Of a stretch of DNA of 64,000 nt, positions 10,073 to 18,940 are shown piece by piece. The DNA is from Pelomonas sp. Root1237. Its GTDB lineage: Bacteria > Pseudomonadota > Gammaproteobacteria > Burkholderiales > Burkholderiaceae_C. The notes under the pieces are model-generated. The model saw nothing but the letters and a program-made list of their open reading frames with translations, did not search any database and was not told where the DNA came from. The stretch spans positions 62,001 to 126,000 of the forward strand of contig NZ_LMDK01000019.1 in the NCBI RefSeq assembly GCF_001425055.1, in the 5' to 3' direction. Made by a program: the position numbers and the translations under genes. Every line of letters starts with the position of its first letter. Position 1 is the first letter of the stretch.

Positions 10073-10337
10073 GGGGCCTGTTACCAGGGCAAAGGTCGGG
10101 TGCGTTGCCACTCAAAAGCCTGCGAGCAAGGCGCGAAACGAAGCTGGGGTCGTCCCCAGCGAGGCTTCGCAACGCCGCGCGCAGGCTTTTGAGTGACAAC
10201 CCTTCGGGAGAGGGTCTGCGCGGGCGCATGGCGTTGTTGCGCGCCTGGCCTGGGCATGAGCCCTGGCGGCGCCGCGCGTCTAGCCCTGCACCCGCGCAGA
10301 CCCTCTCGCACCGATCTTTGCCCTGGTAACAGGCCCC
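10073..10337. repeat. 265-bp composite palindromic element (nested inverted repeats)
   Basis: The outer arms 10073-10094 and 10316-10337 are perfect 22-bp inverted repeats, and pairing continues inward with one mismatch and a bulge to about 10104/10307. Inside lie two further long stems: 10109-10124 with 10180-10195 (16 of 16), and 10208-10224 with 10291-10307 (17 of 17). The first is capped by a small hairpin (10143-10149 with 10154-10160). The whole could fold as a three-way junction. It occupies the full gap between the divergent M20 and 10341 genes and ends three bases before the latter's start codon. No protein is encoded. The near-perfect arms suggest a recent or mobile (MITE/REP-like) unit, or a structured 5' leader. 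Confidence 0.85.
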
Positions 10338-10340
10338 TCC

Positions 10341-10655
10341 GTGAACGTTCGTCGTTGGTCAAGAAACTGGCTGTTGTGGCTGGCGCTGCTACTCCCCCTC
10401 GCGCAAGCGATGGCCGGGGTGCATGCGCTGTCGCACGTCGGCAGCGACCGCCAGGACGACGGCATCGCCCACCTGGTTCACTGCGACCTCTGCCTGACCG
10501 CCGCCGACCTCGGCGCCGGCGCGCCAGTGGCCGAACCGGTGGTTCTGGCTGTCGGCTCGGCCACGCATGCCGCGCCGCTAGTGGCCCGCGGCGGTGTACC
10601 GCGCGCGGTCAGCCTCGGCCTGCCCCCGGCCCGCGCGCCGCCCGCTTCCGCCTGA
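10341..10655 (+). CDS. Small secreted Cys/His protein (DUF2946-like) upstream of TonB receptor
   Basis: A 104-residue protein from a GTG start. It has an N-terminal hydrophobic signal segment (LLWLALLLPLAQAMAG, about 11-26), and the mature part contains a His-rich stretch and HCDLC (about 47-51), a plausible metal site. The rest is low-complexity Ala/Val/Pro. Such short DUF2946-like proteins often precede TonB-dependent receptors for metals. Its initiation region abuts the right arm of the large palindrome and no good Shine-Dalgarno is visible, so expression may depend on that structure. An attenuator-like hairpin follows before the receptor gene. The family assignment is tentative. Confidence 0.6.
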   Translation: MNVRRWSRNWLLWLALLLPLAQAMAGVHALSHVGSDRQDDGIAHLVHCDLCLTAADLGAGAPVAEPVVLAVGSATHAAPLVARGGVPRAVSLGLPPARAPPASA

Positions 10656-10667
10656 AGTCCAAGCCTT

Positions 10668-10708
10668 CCCGCGCCCAAAGTTGGCGCGGGTGTTTGCGTT
10701 TTCTTGCG
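10668..10708 (+). terminator. Attenuator-like hairpin before TonB receptor
   Basis: A perfect 8-bp GC stem (10668-10675 with 10683-10690, 7-base loop) is followed by a T-rich tail at 10691-10705. It lies between the small secreted protein and the receptor start at 10720. It could terminate most transcripts from upstream and set the ratio between the two genes. Confidence 0.5.
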
Positions 10709-10719
10709 GAAGTACCTTC

Positions 10720-12708
10720 ATGCGTTCCTTTGCCCTGGCGCCCCTTGCGGCCGCCTGTCTTGTTTCCCTTTCTGCTCAAGCTGAGCCCGCCGAATCCCTC
10801 GACAAGGTCGTCGTCACCGGCAACCCGCTGAAGAGCCAGGTGCTGGCCCAACCCAGCGATTCCCTCAGCGGTGACCAGCTCGTGCTGACCCGCGCCGCCA
10901 ACCTCGGCGACACCCTTCAAGGCCTGCCCGGCGTGGCGGCCACCAACTTCGGCCCCAACGCCAGCCGGCCCAGCATCCGCGGCCTGGATGGCGACCGCGT
11001 GCGCATCTTGAGCAACTCCGGCGCGTCGGTGGACGCGTCCAACCTCAGCTTCGACCACGGCGTGGCCATTGACCCGCTGGTCATCGACAAGGTCGAGGTG
11101 CTGCGCGGCGCGGCGGCCCTGCTGTACGGCGGCAACGCGGTGGGCGGTGTCGTCAACACGTTGGACAACCGCATCCCGCGCACGCTGATCGACGGCCTGA
11201 GCGGCGCGGCGGAAGTTCGCCTCGGCGGCGCCTCGCGCGACAAGAGCGGCGCCGTGGTGCTGGACGGCGGCAGCGGCCAGCAGCACGCCGGCTTTGGCTG
11301 GCATGTCGACCTGGCCGGGCGTGACGCCGGCGACCAGGTCGCCCCGCGCTTTGACAGTGATGGCGAAACCCGCACCAGCGTGCGCAACTCCGCGGCGCGC
11401 AGCCATGGCGGCGCGGTGGGCGGCTCGGTGTTCTTCCAGGGCGGCTATGCCGGCGTGTCCGTGGACGACTTCCACACCAACTACGGCACCACGGCCGAGG
11501 AGGACGTGACCATCCGCATGCAGCGCCAGCGCCTGGCGACGGCGGGCGAGTGGGCGACGGCCGACGGCCCCATCCACCGCGTCAGCTGGCAACTCAGCCG
11601 CAACCGCTACGAGCACCAGGAGGTGGAGGGCACGGGCGAGGTCGGCACGACCTTCAAGAGCACCGGTACCGATGGGCGCCTGGAGGTGGAGCACGCCGCG
11701 ATCCAGACCCCATGGGGCCCGGTCAAGGGCTTGGTCGGCCTGCAGACCGAGTCGCTGGACTTCTCGGCCCTGGGCGAGGAGGCCTTCGTGCCCAGCACGC
11801 GCACCCGCAATACCGGCGTCTTCGTGCTGGAGCAGGCCAGGCTGGGCGGCGTGGACTGGTCGGCGGGCGCGCGCAGTGAGCGCGTGACGGTGGACTCGGA
11901 CGGTGGCGAGCGCTTCGGCACCCCGGCGGACAGGCGCTTCAAACCCGTCAGCGTCGCGCTCAGCGGCGTCTATCCCTTGAGCGACGCCTGGAGCCTGAGC
12001 GCCAACCTGAACCGCACCGAGCGCGCACCGGCCTACTACGAGCTGTTCGCCAACGGCCTGCATCTGGCCAGCGCGGCGTATGAGCGGGGCGATGCCAACC
12101 TGGGCCTGGAGCGGTCCAAGGGCCTGGACGTCGGCTTGAAGTGGGAATCGGCGCAGAGCCACGTCCACGTCAATGTCTACGAGACGCGCTTTACCAACTA
12201 CATCGCGCTGCAAGCCACCGGTGCGACGGTGGACAACGACGGCGAGGCGGTGCCGGTCTACAACTTCCAGGCCGTGCCGGCGCGGCTGCGTGGCGTCGAG
12301 CTGGAAGGCCGCTGGCAGCTGCATCCCACCATCGCGTTGCTGAGCCAACTGGACGCCGTGCGCGGCGACAACCGTGCCACCGGCGAGCCCCTGCCGCGCC
12401 TGGCACCGCTGCGCGCCATGCTGGGCCTGGAGGCCCGGCAGGGCGACTGGTCCGGCAAGCTGGAATGGCGCGGCGCCGCCCGCCAGACCCGCGTCGCCGA
12501 GTTCGACACGCCCACGCCCGGCTACGGCACGCTGCGCCTGTCCGTCGCCCGCCAGCTGCGCTGGGGGCAGACCGACGCCCTCTGGTACCTGAAGCTCGAC
12601 AACCTGGGCAACAAGCTGGCCTACAACGCCACCGCCGTGCCGACCATCCGCGACCTGGCGCCCCAGGCGGGCCGGTCGGCGAGTACAGGGTTGCAACTGC
12701 GTTTCTGA
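10720..12708 (+). CDS. TonB-dependent outer-membrane receptor
   Basis: A 662-residue receptor: signal peptide to about residue 21 (SAQA), TonB box DKVVVTGN (28-35), plug domain with the conserved VEVLRGAAALLYGGNAVGGVVN segment, then a 22-strand barrel ending in the C-terminal aromatic GLQLRF. The ATG at 10720 gives a clean signal peptide; the frame is open upstream but without one. The plug segment and small upstream Cys/His protein recall ZnuD-type zinc/heme receptors, but copper or siderophore uptake cannot be excluded. No Fur or Zur box was recognised. No TonB, ExbB or permease gene is nearby. Confidence 0.9.
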   Translation: MRSFALAPLAAACLVSLSAQAEPAESLDKVVVTGNPLKSQVLAQPSDSLSGDQLVLTRAANLGDTLQGLPGVAATNFGPNASRPSIRGLDGDRVRILSNSGASVDASNLSFDHGVAIDPLVIDKVEVLRGAAALLYGGNAVGGVVNTLDNRIPRTLIDGLSGAAEVRLGGASRDKSGAVVLDGGSGQQHAGFGWHVDLAGRDAGDQVAPRFDSDGETRTSVRNSAARSHGGAVGGSVFFQGGYAGVSVDDFHTNYGTTAEEDVTIRMQRQRLATAGEWATADGPIHRVSWQLSRNRYEHQEVEGTGEVGTTFKSTGTDGRLEVEHAAIQTPWGPVKGLVGLQTESLDFSALGEEAFVPSTRTRNTGVFVLEQARLGGVDWSAGARSERVTVDSDGGERFGTPADRRFKPVSVALSGVYPLSDAWSLSANLNRTERAPAYYELFANGLHLASAAYERGDANLGLERSKGLDVGLKWESAQSHVHVNVYETRFTNYIALQATGATVDNDGEAVPVYNFQAVPARLRGVELEGRWQLHPTIALLSQLDAVRGDNRATGEPLPRLAPLRAMLGLEARQGDWSGKLEWRGAARQTRVAEFDTPTPGYGTLRLSVARQLRWGQTDALWYLKLDNLGNKLAYNATAVPTIRDLAPQAGRSASTGLQLRF

Positions 12709-12730
12709 GGCCTCGACCCGGTGTACAACC

Positions 12731-12779
12731 GTGCATGCCGCCCATGTACCGGGCGGTATGCACGCAAGTCGTGCGTGCA
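12731..12779. terminator. Tandem stem-loops after TonB receptor
   Basis: Two consecutive inverted repeats lie in the 138-base gap: 12731-12743 with 12751-12763 (one mismatch), and 12759-12766 with 12772-12779 (perfect 8 bp, 5-base loop). They overlap by five bases, so the stems are mutually exclusive. Only a weak T-rich patch follows (12790-12799). A termination or transcript-end role is inferred. Confidence 0.45.
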
Positions 12780-12846
12780 CGCACCAGAAGCTTCTTTCTA
12801 GCGCGGGCGCGGAACTTGCGTCGCGAGGCAGGGAACAGGAGCAACG

Positions 12847-14319
12847 ATGCAGACCGCCTTTGACGAGATGAATGCCGCTGCGCTGCAGTGGCAAGGCGCC
12901 ACCGGCCAGGCCCAGCAGGCCGGTGGCGTGCGTGCTCACTACGAGAGCTATGCCCGCTGGCTGGCCGAGCAGCCCGAGTCGCTGATGCGCGAGCGGCGCG
13001 AGCAGGCCGAGCTGATCTTCCGACGCGTGGGTATCACTTTCGCCGTCTACGGCGACAAGGACTCGGGCGAAGGCACCGAGCGCCTGATCCCCTTCGACCT
13101 GATCCCGCGGGTCATCCCGGCCAGCGAGTGGACGTCCATGCAGGCCGGCCTGGCCCAGCGCGTGACGGCGCTGAATCGCTTCATCCACGACGTCTATCAC
13201 GACCAGGAAATCCTCAAGGCCGGCATCGTGCCCGCCGACGAGATCCTGAACAACGCCCAGTTCCGCAAGGAAATGATGGGCGTGGACGTGCCCGGCGGCG
13301 TCTACAGCCACATTGCCGGCGTCGACATCGTGCGCGCCGGCCACGCCGACGGTAGCGGCCACTACTACGTGCTGGAAGACAACCTGCGCGTGCCCAGCGG
13401 CGTGAGCTACATGCTCGAGAACCGCAAGATGATGATGCGGCTCTTCCCTGAGCTGTTCGTCAATCACCGCATCGCGCCGGTGGCGCATTACCCCGACCTG
13501 CTGCTGGACACGCTGCGCAGCGTGGCGCCCTCGGGCGTGTCGGACCCGACCGTCGTCGTGCTGACGCCGGGCATGTACAACTCGGCCTACTTCGAGCACG
13601 CCTTCCTGGCCCAGCAGATGGGCGTGGAGCTGGTCGAGGGTCAGGACTTGTTCGTCGACGGCGGCTTCGTGTACATGCGCACCACGCGCGGCCCCAAGCG
13701 CGTCGACGTGATCTACCGCCGCCTGGACGACGACTTCCTCGATCCCAAGGTGTTCCGCGCCGATTCGCAGCTGGGCTGCGCCGGCCTCGTGGACGCCTAC
13801 AAGGCGGGCAAGGTGACGCTGTCCAACGCCATCGGCACCGGCATCGCGGACGACAAGTCCATCTACCCCTACGTGCCGAAGATGATCGAGTTCTACCTCG
13901 GCGAGAAACCCATCCTGCAGAACGTGCCGACCTATGTCTGCCGCGACAAGGAAGACCTGGCCTACACGCTGGCGCACCTGTCCGAGCTGGTGGTCAAGGA
14001 GGTGCACGGCGCAGGGGGCTACGGCATGCTCGTCGGCCCCGCGGCTACCAAGGCCGAGGTGGAGGCCTTCCGGGCGCAGCTCATTGCCAACCCGGGCAAC
14101 TACATCGCCCAGCCGACGCTGTCGCTGTCGACCTGCCCGACCTTCGTCGAGTCGGGCATCGCGCCGCGTCACATTGATCTGCGACCCTTCGTGCTGTCGG
14201 GGTCGAGCGTGCGCATGGTGCCCGGCGGGTTGACTCGGGTGGCGTTGAAAGAGGGGTCCTTGGTGGTGAACAGCAGCCAGGGTGGTGGAACCAAGGACAC
14301 CTGGGTTCTTGAGGACTGA
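12847..14319 (+). CDS. Circularly permuted ATP-grasp protein (DUF404/DUF407 type)
   Basis: A 490-residue protein of the circularly permuted ATP-grasp family. Diagnostic segments are GVDVPGGVYSHIAGVDIVRA, YYVLEDNLRVPSGVSYMLENR, VIYRRLDDDFLDP and the C-terminal VKEVHGAGGYGMLVGP with PGNYIAQPTLSLST. The family is predicted to form amide bonds by acyl-phosphate chemistry, and no substrate is established from sequence. It is the first gene of an operon with an alpha-E protein (14 bases downstream) and a transglutaminase/DUF2126 protein. A purine-rich ribosome site (GGAACAGGAG) precedes the ATG. A second version of the same domain pair occurs as a fusion at 20523. Confidence 0.93.
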   Translation: MQTAFDEMNAAALQWQGATGQAQQAGGVRAHYESYARWLAEQPESLMRERREQAELIFRRVGITFAVYGDKDSGEGTERLIPFDLIPRVIPASEWTSMQAGLAQRVTALNRFIHDVYHDQEILKAGIVPADEILNNAQFRKEMMGVDVPGGVYSHIAGVDIVRAGHADGSGHYYVLEDNLRVPSGVSYMLENRKMMMRLFPELFVNHRIAPVAHYPDLLLDTLRSVAPSGVSDPTVVVLTPGMYNSAYFEHAFLAQQMGVELVEGQDLFVDGGFVYMRTTRGPKRVDVIYRRLDDDFLDPKVFRADSQLGCAGLVDAYKAGKVTLSNAIGTGIADDKSIYPYVPKMIEFYLGEKPILQNVPTYVCRDKEDLAYTLAHLSELVVKEVHGAGGYGMLVGPAATKAEVEAFRAQLIANPGNYIAQPTLSLSTCPTFVESGIAPRHIDLRPFVLSGSSVRMVPGGLTRVALKEGSLVVNSSQGGGTKDTWVLED

Positions 14320-14333
14320 GGGAGGACTGATCG

Positions 14334-15284
14334 ATGCTTTCAAGAACCGCTGACCACCTGTTTTGGCTGAGCCGCTATATCGAGCGGGCCGAAAACACCG
14401 CTCGGATGCTGGACATCGCGTACCAAACCTCCCTCCAGCCGCAATCGGCGACGGAATCCGAGCAGTCGTGGAGCAGCCTGGTGTCGATCTCCGAGCTGAA
14501 CAGCCTCTACAACACCAAGTACCCGCGCATCAACAGCCGCAGCGTCATGGAGTTCATGGTGGCCGACGAGAACAATCTCTCGTCCATCTTCAACTGCCTG
14601 CGCGCGGCGCGCGAGAACGCGCGGGCCGTGCGCGGTGCGCTGACGACCGAGGTCTGGGAGACGATGAACCAGACCTGGCTGGAGTTCCGTCGCCTGCTGC
14701 GCGAAGGCCTGCTGACGCGAGATCCGTCGCAGCTGTTCGAGTGGGTCAAGTACCGCTCGCACCTGTCGCGTGGCGTCACGGTCGGCACCATGCTGCAGGA
14801 CGAGGCCTTTCACTTCATCCGCATCGGCTCCTTCCTGGAGCGGGCCGACAACACGGCGCGGCTGCTGGACGTCAAGTTCTATCGCCACGACGGGGAGATC
14901 GTCTCCGAGCGCGACACGGCGCGCGATTTCTACTACTGGTCGGCCGTGCTGCGCTCGGTGTCGGGCTTCGAGATCTACCGCAAGGTCTACAGCAACGTCA
15001 TCCAGCCCGACAAGGTGGCCGAGCTGCTGATCCTGCGCCCCGACATGCCGCGCTCGCTGTCGCATTGCGTGACGCGCATGCTGGCCAACCTCAAGCGCGT
15101 GGCCAATCCACAGTCGGGCGAGACGCTGCGCCGCGTCGGGCGGCTGGAGGCGGAACTGGCCTTCGGGCGCATTGACGAGATCCTGGCCAAGGGCTTGCAT
15201 CCCTTCCTGGACGACTTCCTCGCCGAGGTGGCCGATCTCGGTGCCGGCATCAGCCGCGACTTCCTCGTTCCTTCGACAGGATGA
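14334..15284 (+). CDS. Alpha-E domain protein (DUF403)
   Basis: A 316-residue all-helical protein of the alpha-E family, recognisable from MLSRTADHLFWLSRYIERAENTAR at the start and the internal duplicate SFLERADNTARLLD at about 165-178. The repeated E-R-A-D/E-N-T-A-R motifs suggest an active or binding site shared between two helical halves. The family almost always accompanies circularly permuted ATP-grasp and transglutaminase genes and is predicted to act in the same amide-forming pathway. It is co-directional with both neighbours here. The same domain is fused to the ATP-grasp domain in the gene at 20523. Confidence 0.92.
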   Translation: MLSRTADHLFWLSRYIERAENTARMLDIAYQTSLQPQSATESEQSWSSLVSISELNSLYNTKYPRINSRSVMEFMVADENNLSSIFNCLRAARENARAVRGALTTEVWETMNQTWLEFRRLLREGLLTRDPSQLFEWVKYRSHLSRGVTVGTMLQDEAFHFIRIGSFLERADNTARLLDVKFYRHDGEIVSERDTARDFYYWSAVLRSVSGFEIYRKVYSNVIQPDKVAELLILRPDMPRSLSHCVTRMLANLKRVANPQSGETLRRVGRLEAELAFGRIDEILAKGLHPFLDDFLAEVADLGAGISRDFLVPSTG

Positions 15285-15286
15285 CA

Positions 15287-15425
15287 GTGCCCCTCGCCCT
15301 GTCCTGCCGCGCTGAACGCGGGCGGGTCCGGTCGGTCCCCTTAGGGGACGGCGATGCTCGCGGCATTGAGCCGCGAGCACATCGCCATCGCGGGCCGGCT
15401 TGGGAGCGGCCCGGCGCTCGGCCCG
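15287..15425 (+). repeat. Dispersed palindromic intergenic repeat, copy 2
   Basis: A 139-base element starting two bases after the alpha-E stop. It aligns without gaps to 25229-25367, with about 16 differences by eye. The core is a long stem at 15350-15365/15370-15386 with a short loop, preceded by a CCCC/GGGG hairpin at 15337-15346. Where the stem differs from copy 3 (C/G here, T/A there) pairing is kept. It lies inside an apparent operon, so it may be transcribed and affect expression of the downstream transglutaminase gene. Confidence 0.85.
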
Positions 15426-15473
15426 ATAACTCTATGCGTCGCGATAGCCGCGAATGCAGAACGGACAACTGAC

Positions 15474-18400
15474 ATGAGCATCCACGTCGCCCTCAAGCAC
15501 GTCACCCGCTACAAATACGACCGCCCCGTCAGCCTCGGCCCGCAGGTCGTGCGGCTGCGGCCGGCGCCGCATTGCCGCACGCCGGTGCTGAGCTACTCGC
15601 TGCGCATCGAACCTGCCGACCATTTCATCAACTGGCAGCAGGACCCGTTCGCCAACTACCTGGCGCGGTTGGTCTTCCCCGAGAAGACGACCGAGTTCAC
15701 CGTCACGGTGGACCTGGTGGCCGAGATGTCGGTCTACAACCCCTTCGACTTCTTCCTCGAAGAGCACGCCCAGACCTTCCCCTTCAAGTACGACGAGGTC
15801 CAGCAGATCGAGCTCGCGCCCTATCTGCAGGTCGAGCCGCTGACGCCCTTGCTGGCCGCCTACCTGAAGGAGATCCCGCTCGACCGGCGTTCGACGAATG
15901 ACTTCCTCGTCGAGCTCAACCAGAAGGTGCAGGGCAGCGTCTCCTACCTGATCCGCATGGAGCCCGGCGTGCAGACGCCCGAGGAGACATTGGAGAAAGC
16001 CTCCGGCTCCTGCCGCGATTCCGGCTGGCTGCTGGTGCAGTTGATGCGCCACCTCGGCCTGGCGGCGCGCTTCGTGTCGGGCTACCTGATCCAGCTGACG
16101 CCCGACGAGAAGGCGCTGGACGGCCCCAGCGGCACCGAGGTCGACTTCACCGACCTGCACGCCTGGTGCGAGGTCTATCTGCCCGGCGCGGGCTGGATCG
16201 GCCTGGACCCGACCTCCGGCCTGCTCGCCGGTGAAGGCCACATCCCGCTGGCGGCCACGCCCACGCCTGGCAGCGCAGCGCCCATCAGCGGCGCCGTCGA
16301 CAAGGCCGAGGTCGAGTTCGAGCACGAGATGAGCGTCACGCGCATCTACGAATCGCCGCGCGTGACCAAGCCCTACACCGAAGAGCAATGGGCCGAAGTG
16401 CTGAAGCTCGGCGAGCAGGTGGATCGCGAACTGGCCGCCGGCGACGTGCGGCTGACGATGGGTGGCGAGCCCACCTTCGTGTCCATCGACGACCGCGACG
16501 CCCCCGAATGGAACACCGAGGCGCTCGGCCCCACCAAGCGCATCCACGCCCAGCAGCTCACGCACAGGCTGCGCGACGAATATGGCCAGGGCGGCTTCCT
16601 CCATTTCGGCCAGGGCAAGTGGTACCCGGGCGAGCAGCTGCCGCGCTGGGCGCTGTCCATCTACTGGCGTGCCGACGGCCAACCCTGCTGGCGCAACCCG
16701 GAGTGGTTCGCTGACGAACGCGAGGGCCACGCTTACACGAGCACGCATGCCCAGGCCTTCATGAGCGCATTGACGCGCCGCCTGGCCCTACCAGACAGCC
16801 ATGTCGAGCCCGCTTACGAGGACACCTTCTACTACCTGTGGCGCGAGCGCCGCCTGCCGGTCAACGTCGACCCCTTCGACTCGCGGCTGGACGACGAGAT
16901 GGAGCGGGCGCGCCTGCGCCGCATCTTCGAGCAAGGCCTGGCCGAGGTCGTCGGCTATGTGCTGCCGATCGCCCACAGCGGCGACTCGCCGGCCCTGGCC
17001 GGCACGCGCTGGCAGACGGGGCCCTGGTTCTTCCGCGACGATCGCCTCTACCTGCATCCCGGCGACTCGCCGATGGGCTGGCGGCTGCCGCTGGACTCGC
17101 TCCCCTGGGTCAGCAAGGGCGACTATCCCTATCTGATCGAGCAGGATCCTTTCGCACCGCGCGGCATGCTGCCGGCCGCGGCGGCACTGCGGGTGCAGAC
17201 GCTGGGCGTGACGTCGGCCGGGCCGGTGCCGGGCCTGCGGCTGGGGGGCAAGGCCGGTGCTGCTGCGGGTGGCGCCGGCATTGGTGGGGCAGGGGCAGGC
17301 GACGCCTCGACCCAGGCCGCACCAGGCCGCTTCGAGAGCGCCCGTGACGTCACGCGCACGGCGCTGTGCGTCGAAGCCCGCGACCCGCGGCGCGCCAACG
17401 GCCCCGCGGCCGAACGCAAGGGCAAGGCCAGCGGCGTGCTCTACGTCTTCATGCCGCCGCTCGAAAAGCTCGAGCATTACCTGGAGCTGTTGACGGCGGT
17501 GGAGGCGGCTTGCGAGGACACGGGCTACAAGATCGTGCTGGAGGGTTACCCGCCGCCGCGCGACCCGCGCCTGAAGCTGCTGCAGGTCACGCCAGACCCC
17601 GGCGTCATCGAGGTCAACATCCACCCGGCCCACAACTGGCGCGAGTTGGTCGACCACACCGAGTTCCTGTACGAAGCCGCGCGCCTCACGCGCCTGTCGA
17701 GCGAGAAGTTCATGATCGACGGCCGCCACACCGGCACCGGCGGCGGCAACCACTTCGTGCTCGGCGGCGCCACGCCGGCGGATTCGCCCTTCCTGCGCCG
17801 CCCCGCGCTGCTCGCGTCGCTGCTGGCCTACTGGCACAACCACCCGTCGCTCAGCTATTTGTTCAGCGGCCTCTTCATCGGCCCCACCAGCCAATCGCCG
17901 CGCGTGGACGAGGCGCGCAACGACCAGTTGCGCGAGCTGGAGATTGCGCTGGGCGAGATCCACAAGCTCGGGGACAACGTCGCTCCTTGGCTTATCGACC
18001 GCACGCTGCGCAATGTACTGGTCGACGTGACCGGCAACACCCACCGCAGCGAGTTCTGTATCGACAAGCTCTACTCGCCCGACTCCGCCACCGGCCGCCT
18101 GGGCCTGCTGGAGCTGCGCGCTTTCGAGATGCCGCCGCATGCGCGCATGAGCATCGTGCAGCAACTGCTGCTGCGCGCGCTCGTCACCCGCTTCTGGAAC
18201 AAACCCTACCGCGCACCGCTGGTGCGCTGGGGCACGGAGCTGCACGACCGCTGGCTGTTGCCGCATTTCGTGCGCGAGGACTTTGCCGACGTCATGCAGG
18301 ACATGCGCGAGGCCGGCTATGCCTTCGACGCCAATTGGTTCGCGCCGCACTTCGAGTTCCGCTTCCCGAAGTACGGCGAGTTCGTGGCCCGCGGCGTGCA

Positions 18401-18905
18401 TGTGACGCTGCGCGGCGCGCTGGAACCCTGGCACGTGATGGGCGAGGAAGGCTCGGCCGGCGGCAATGTGCGCTATGTGGACGCGTCGCTGGAACGGATG
18501 GAGCTGCTCGTCACCGGCCTCGTCGACCCGCGCCACCGTGTGACGGTCAACGGCGTGCCCGTGCCGCTGCAGCCCACGGGCCGCGTCGGCGAGTTCGTCT
18601 GCGGCGTGCGCTACCGCGCCTGGCTGCCGGAGTCGGCCCTGCACCCCACCATCCCCATCCACGCGCCGCTGACGCTGGACCTTGTCGACACCTGGCAGAA
18701 CCGGTCCTTGGGCGGCTGCCGCTACTCGGTCGCGCACCCGGGCGGGCGCAGCTACGAGACGCTGCCGGTCAACGCCTACGAGGCCGAGAGCCGCCGCCTG
18801 TCGCGCTTCGTGGCCATGGGCCACACGCCGGGCCAGGTCGAGGTGGGTGAGCCGAAGCGCAGCCTGGAGTTCCCGTTCACGTTGGATCTGCGCAAGGTGG
18901 GCTGA
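15474..18905 (+). CDS. Transglutaminase-like protein with DUF2126 domain
   Basis: A 1143-residue protein. An N-terminal beta domain (1-110) is followed by a transglutaminase/cysteine-protease core with triad Cys180 (GSCRDSGW), His229 (DLHAWCEV) and Asp245 (GLDPTSG). The large DUF2126 region (about 300-1110) begins at the segment LTMGGEPTFVSIDDRD and contains IDGRHTGTGGGNHFVLGGAT. A Gly/Ala-rich linker sits near 590-620. The ATG at 15474 follows the intergenic repeat; the open frame upstream lies only in the repeat. The protein completes the ATP-grasp/alpha-E/transglutaminase operon and is probably a peptidase or amide-transferase acting on the product of the ATP-grasp enzyme. This is inferred from gene association only. 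Confidence 0.92.
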   Translation: MSIHVALKHVTRYKYDRPVSLGPQVVRLRPAPHCRTPVLSYSLRIEPADHFINWQQDPFANYLARLVFPEKTTEFTVTVDLVAEMSVYNPFDFFLEEHAQTFPFKYDEVQQIELAPYLQVEPLTPLLAAYLKEIPLDRRSTNDFLVELNQKVQGSVSYLIRMEPGVQTPEETLEKASGSCRDSGWLLVQLMRHLGLAARFVSGYLIQLTPDEKALDGPSGTEVDFTDLHAWCEVYLPGAGWIGLDPTSGLLAGEGHIPLAATPTPGSAAPISGAVDKAEVEFEHEMSVTRIYESPRVTKPYTEEQWAEVLKLGEQVDRELAAGDVRLTMGGEPTFVSIDDRDAPEWNTEALGPTKRIHAQQLTHRLRDEYGQGGFLHFGQGKWYPGEQLPRWALSIYWRADGQPCWRNPEWFADEREGHAYTSTHAQAFMSALTRRLALPDSHVEPAYEDTFYYLWRERRLPVNVDPFDSRLDDEMERARLRRIFEQGLAEVVGYVLPIAHSGDSPALAGTRWQTGPWFFRDDRLYLHPGDSPMGWRLPLDSLPWVSKGDYPYLIEQDPFAPRGMLPAAAALRVQTLGVTSAGPVPGLRLGGKAGAAAGGAGIGGAGAGDASTQAAPGRFESARDVTRTALCVEARDPRRANGPAAERKGKASGVLYVFMPPLEKLEHYLELLTAVEAACEDTGYKIVLEGYPPPRDPRLKLLQVTPDPGVIEVNIHPAHNWRELVDHTEFLYEAARLTRLSSEKFMIDGRHTGTGGGNHFVLGGATPADSPFLRRPALLASLLAYWHNHPSLSYLFSGLFIGPTSQSPRVDEARNDQLRELEIALGEIHKLGDNVAPWLIDRTLRNVLVDVTGNTHRSEFCIDKLYSPDSATGRLGLLELRAFEMPPHARMSIVQQLLLRALVTRFWNKPYRAPLVRWGTELHDRWLLPHFVREDFADVMQDMREAGYAFDANWFAPHFEFRFPKYGEFVARGVHVTLRGALEPWHVMGEEGSAGGNVRYVDASLERMELLVTGLVDPRHRVTVNGVPVPLQPTGRVGEFVCGVRYRAWLPESALHPTIPIHAPLTLDLVDTWQNRSLGGCRYSVAHPGGRSYETLPVNAYEAESRRLSRFVAMGHTPGQVEVGEPKRSLEFPFTLDLRKVG

Positions 18906-18925
18906 TGTAGCACAATTGCGCTACA
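18906..18925. promoter_or_regulatory. Palindromic operator candidate for the toxin-antitoxin pair
   Basis: A 20-base inverted repeat with a single mismatched pair lies directly after the preceding stop codon and 15 bases before the antitoxin start. Ribbon-helix-helix antitoxins typically repress their own operon through such sites. The position, symmetry and AT-rich centre support an autoregulatory operator, possibly overlapping the promoter. Confidence 0.6.
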
Positions 18926-18940
18926 ACATTGGAGCCCCCC

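Noticed and set aside
10073..10337. A cobalamin or other known riboswitch upstream of the TonB receptor
   Set aside because: No B12-box or other riboswitch core was found, and the arms are too perfectly palindromic. A structured leader is not excluded, only the known classes I can recognise.
10609..14343. A 1244-codon minus-strand frame across the TonB receptor and ATP-grasp genes
   Set aside because: It spans two well-supported genes and their intergenic hairpins, with His/Gln/Ala-rich composition and no domain.
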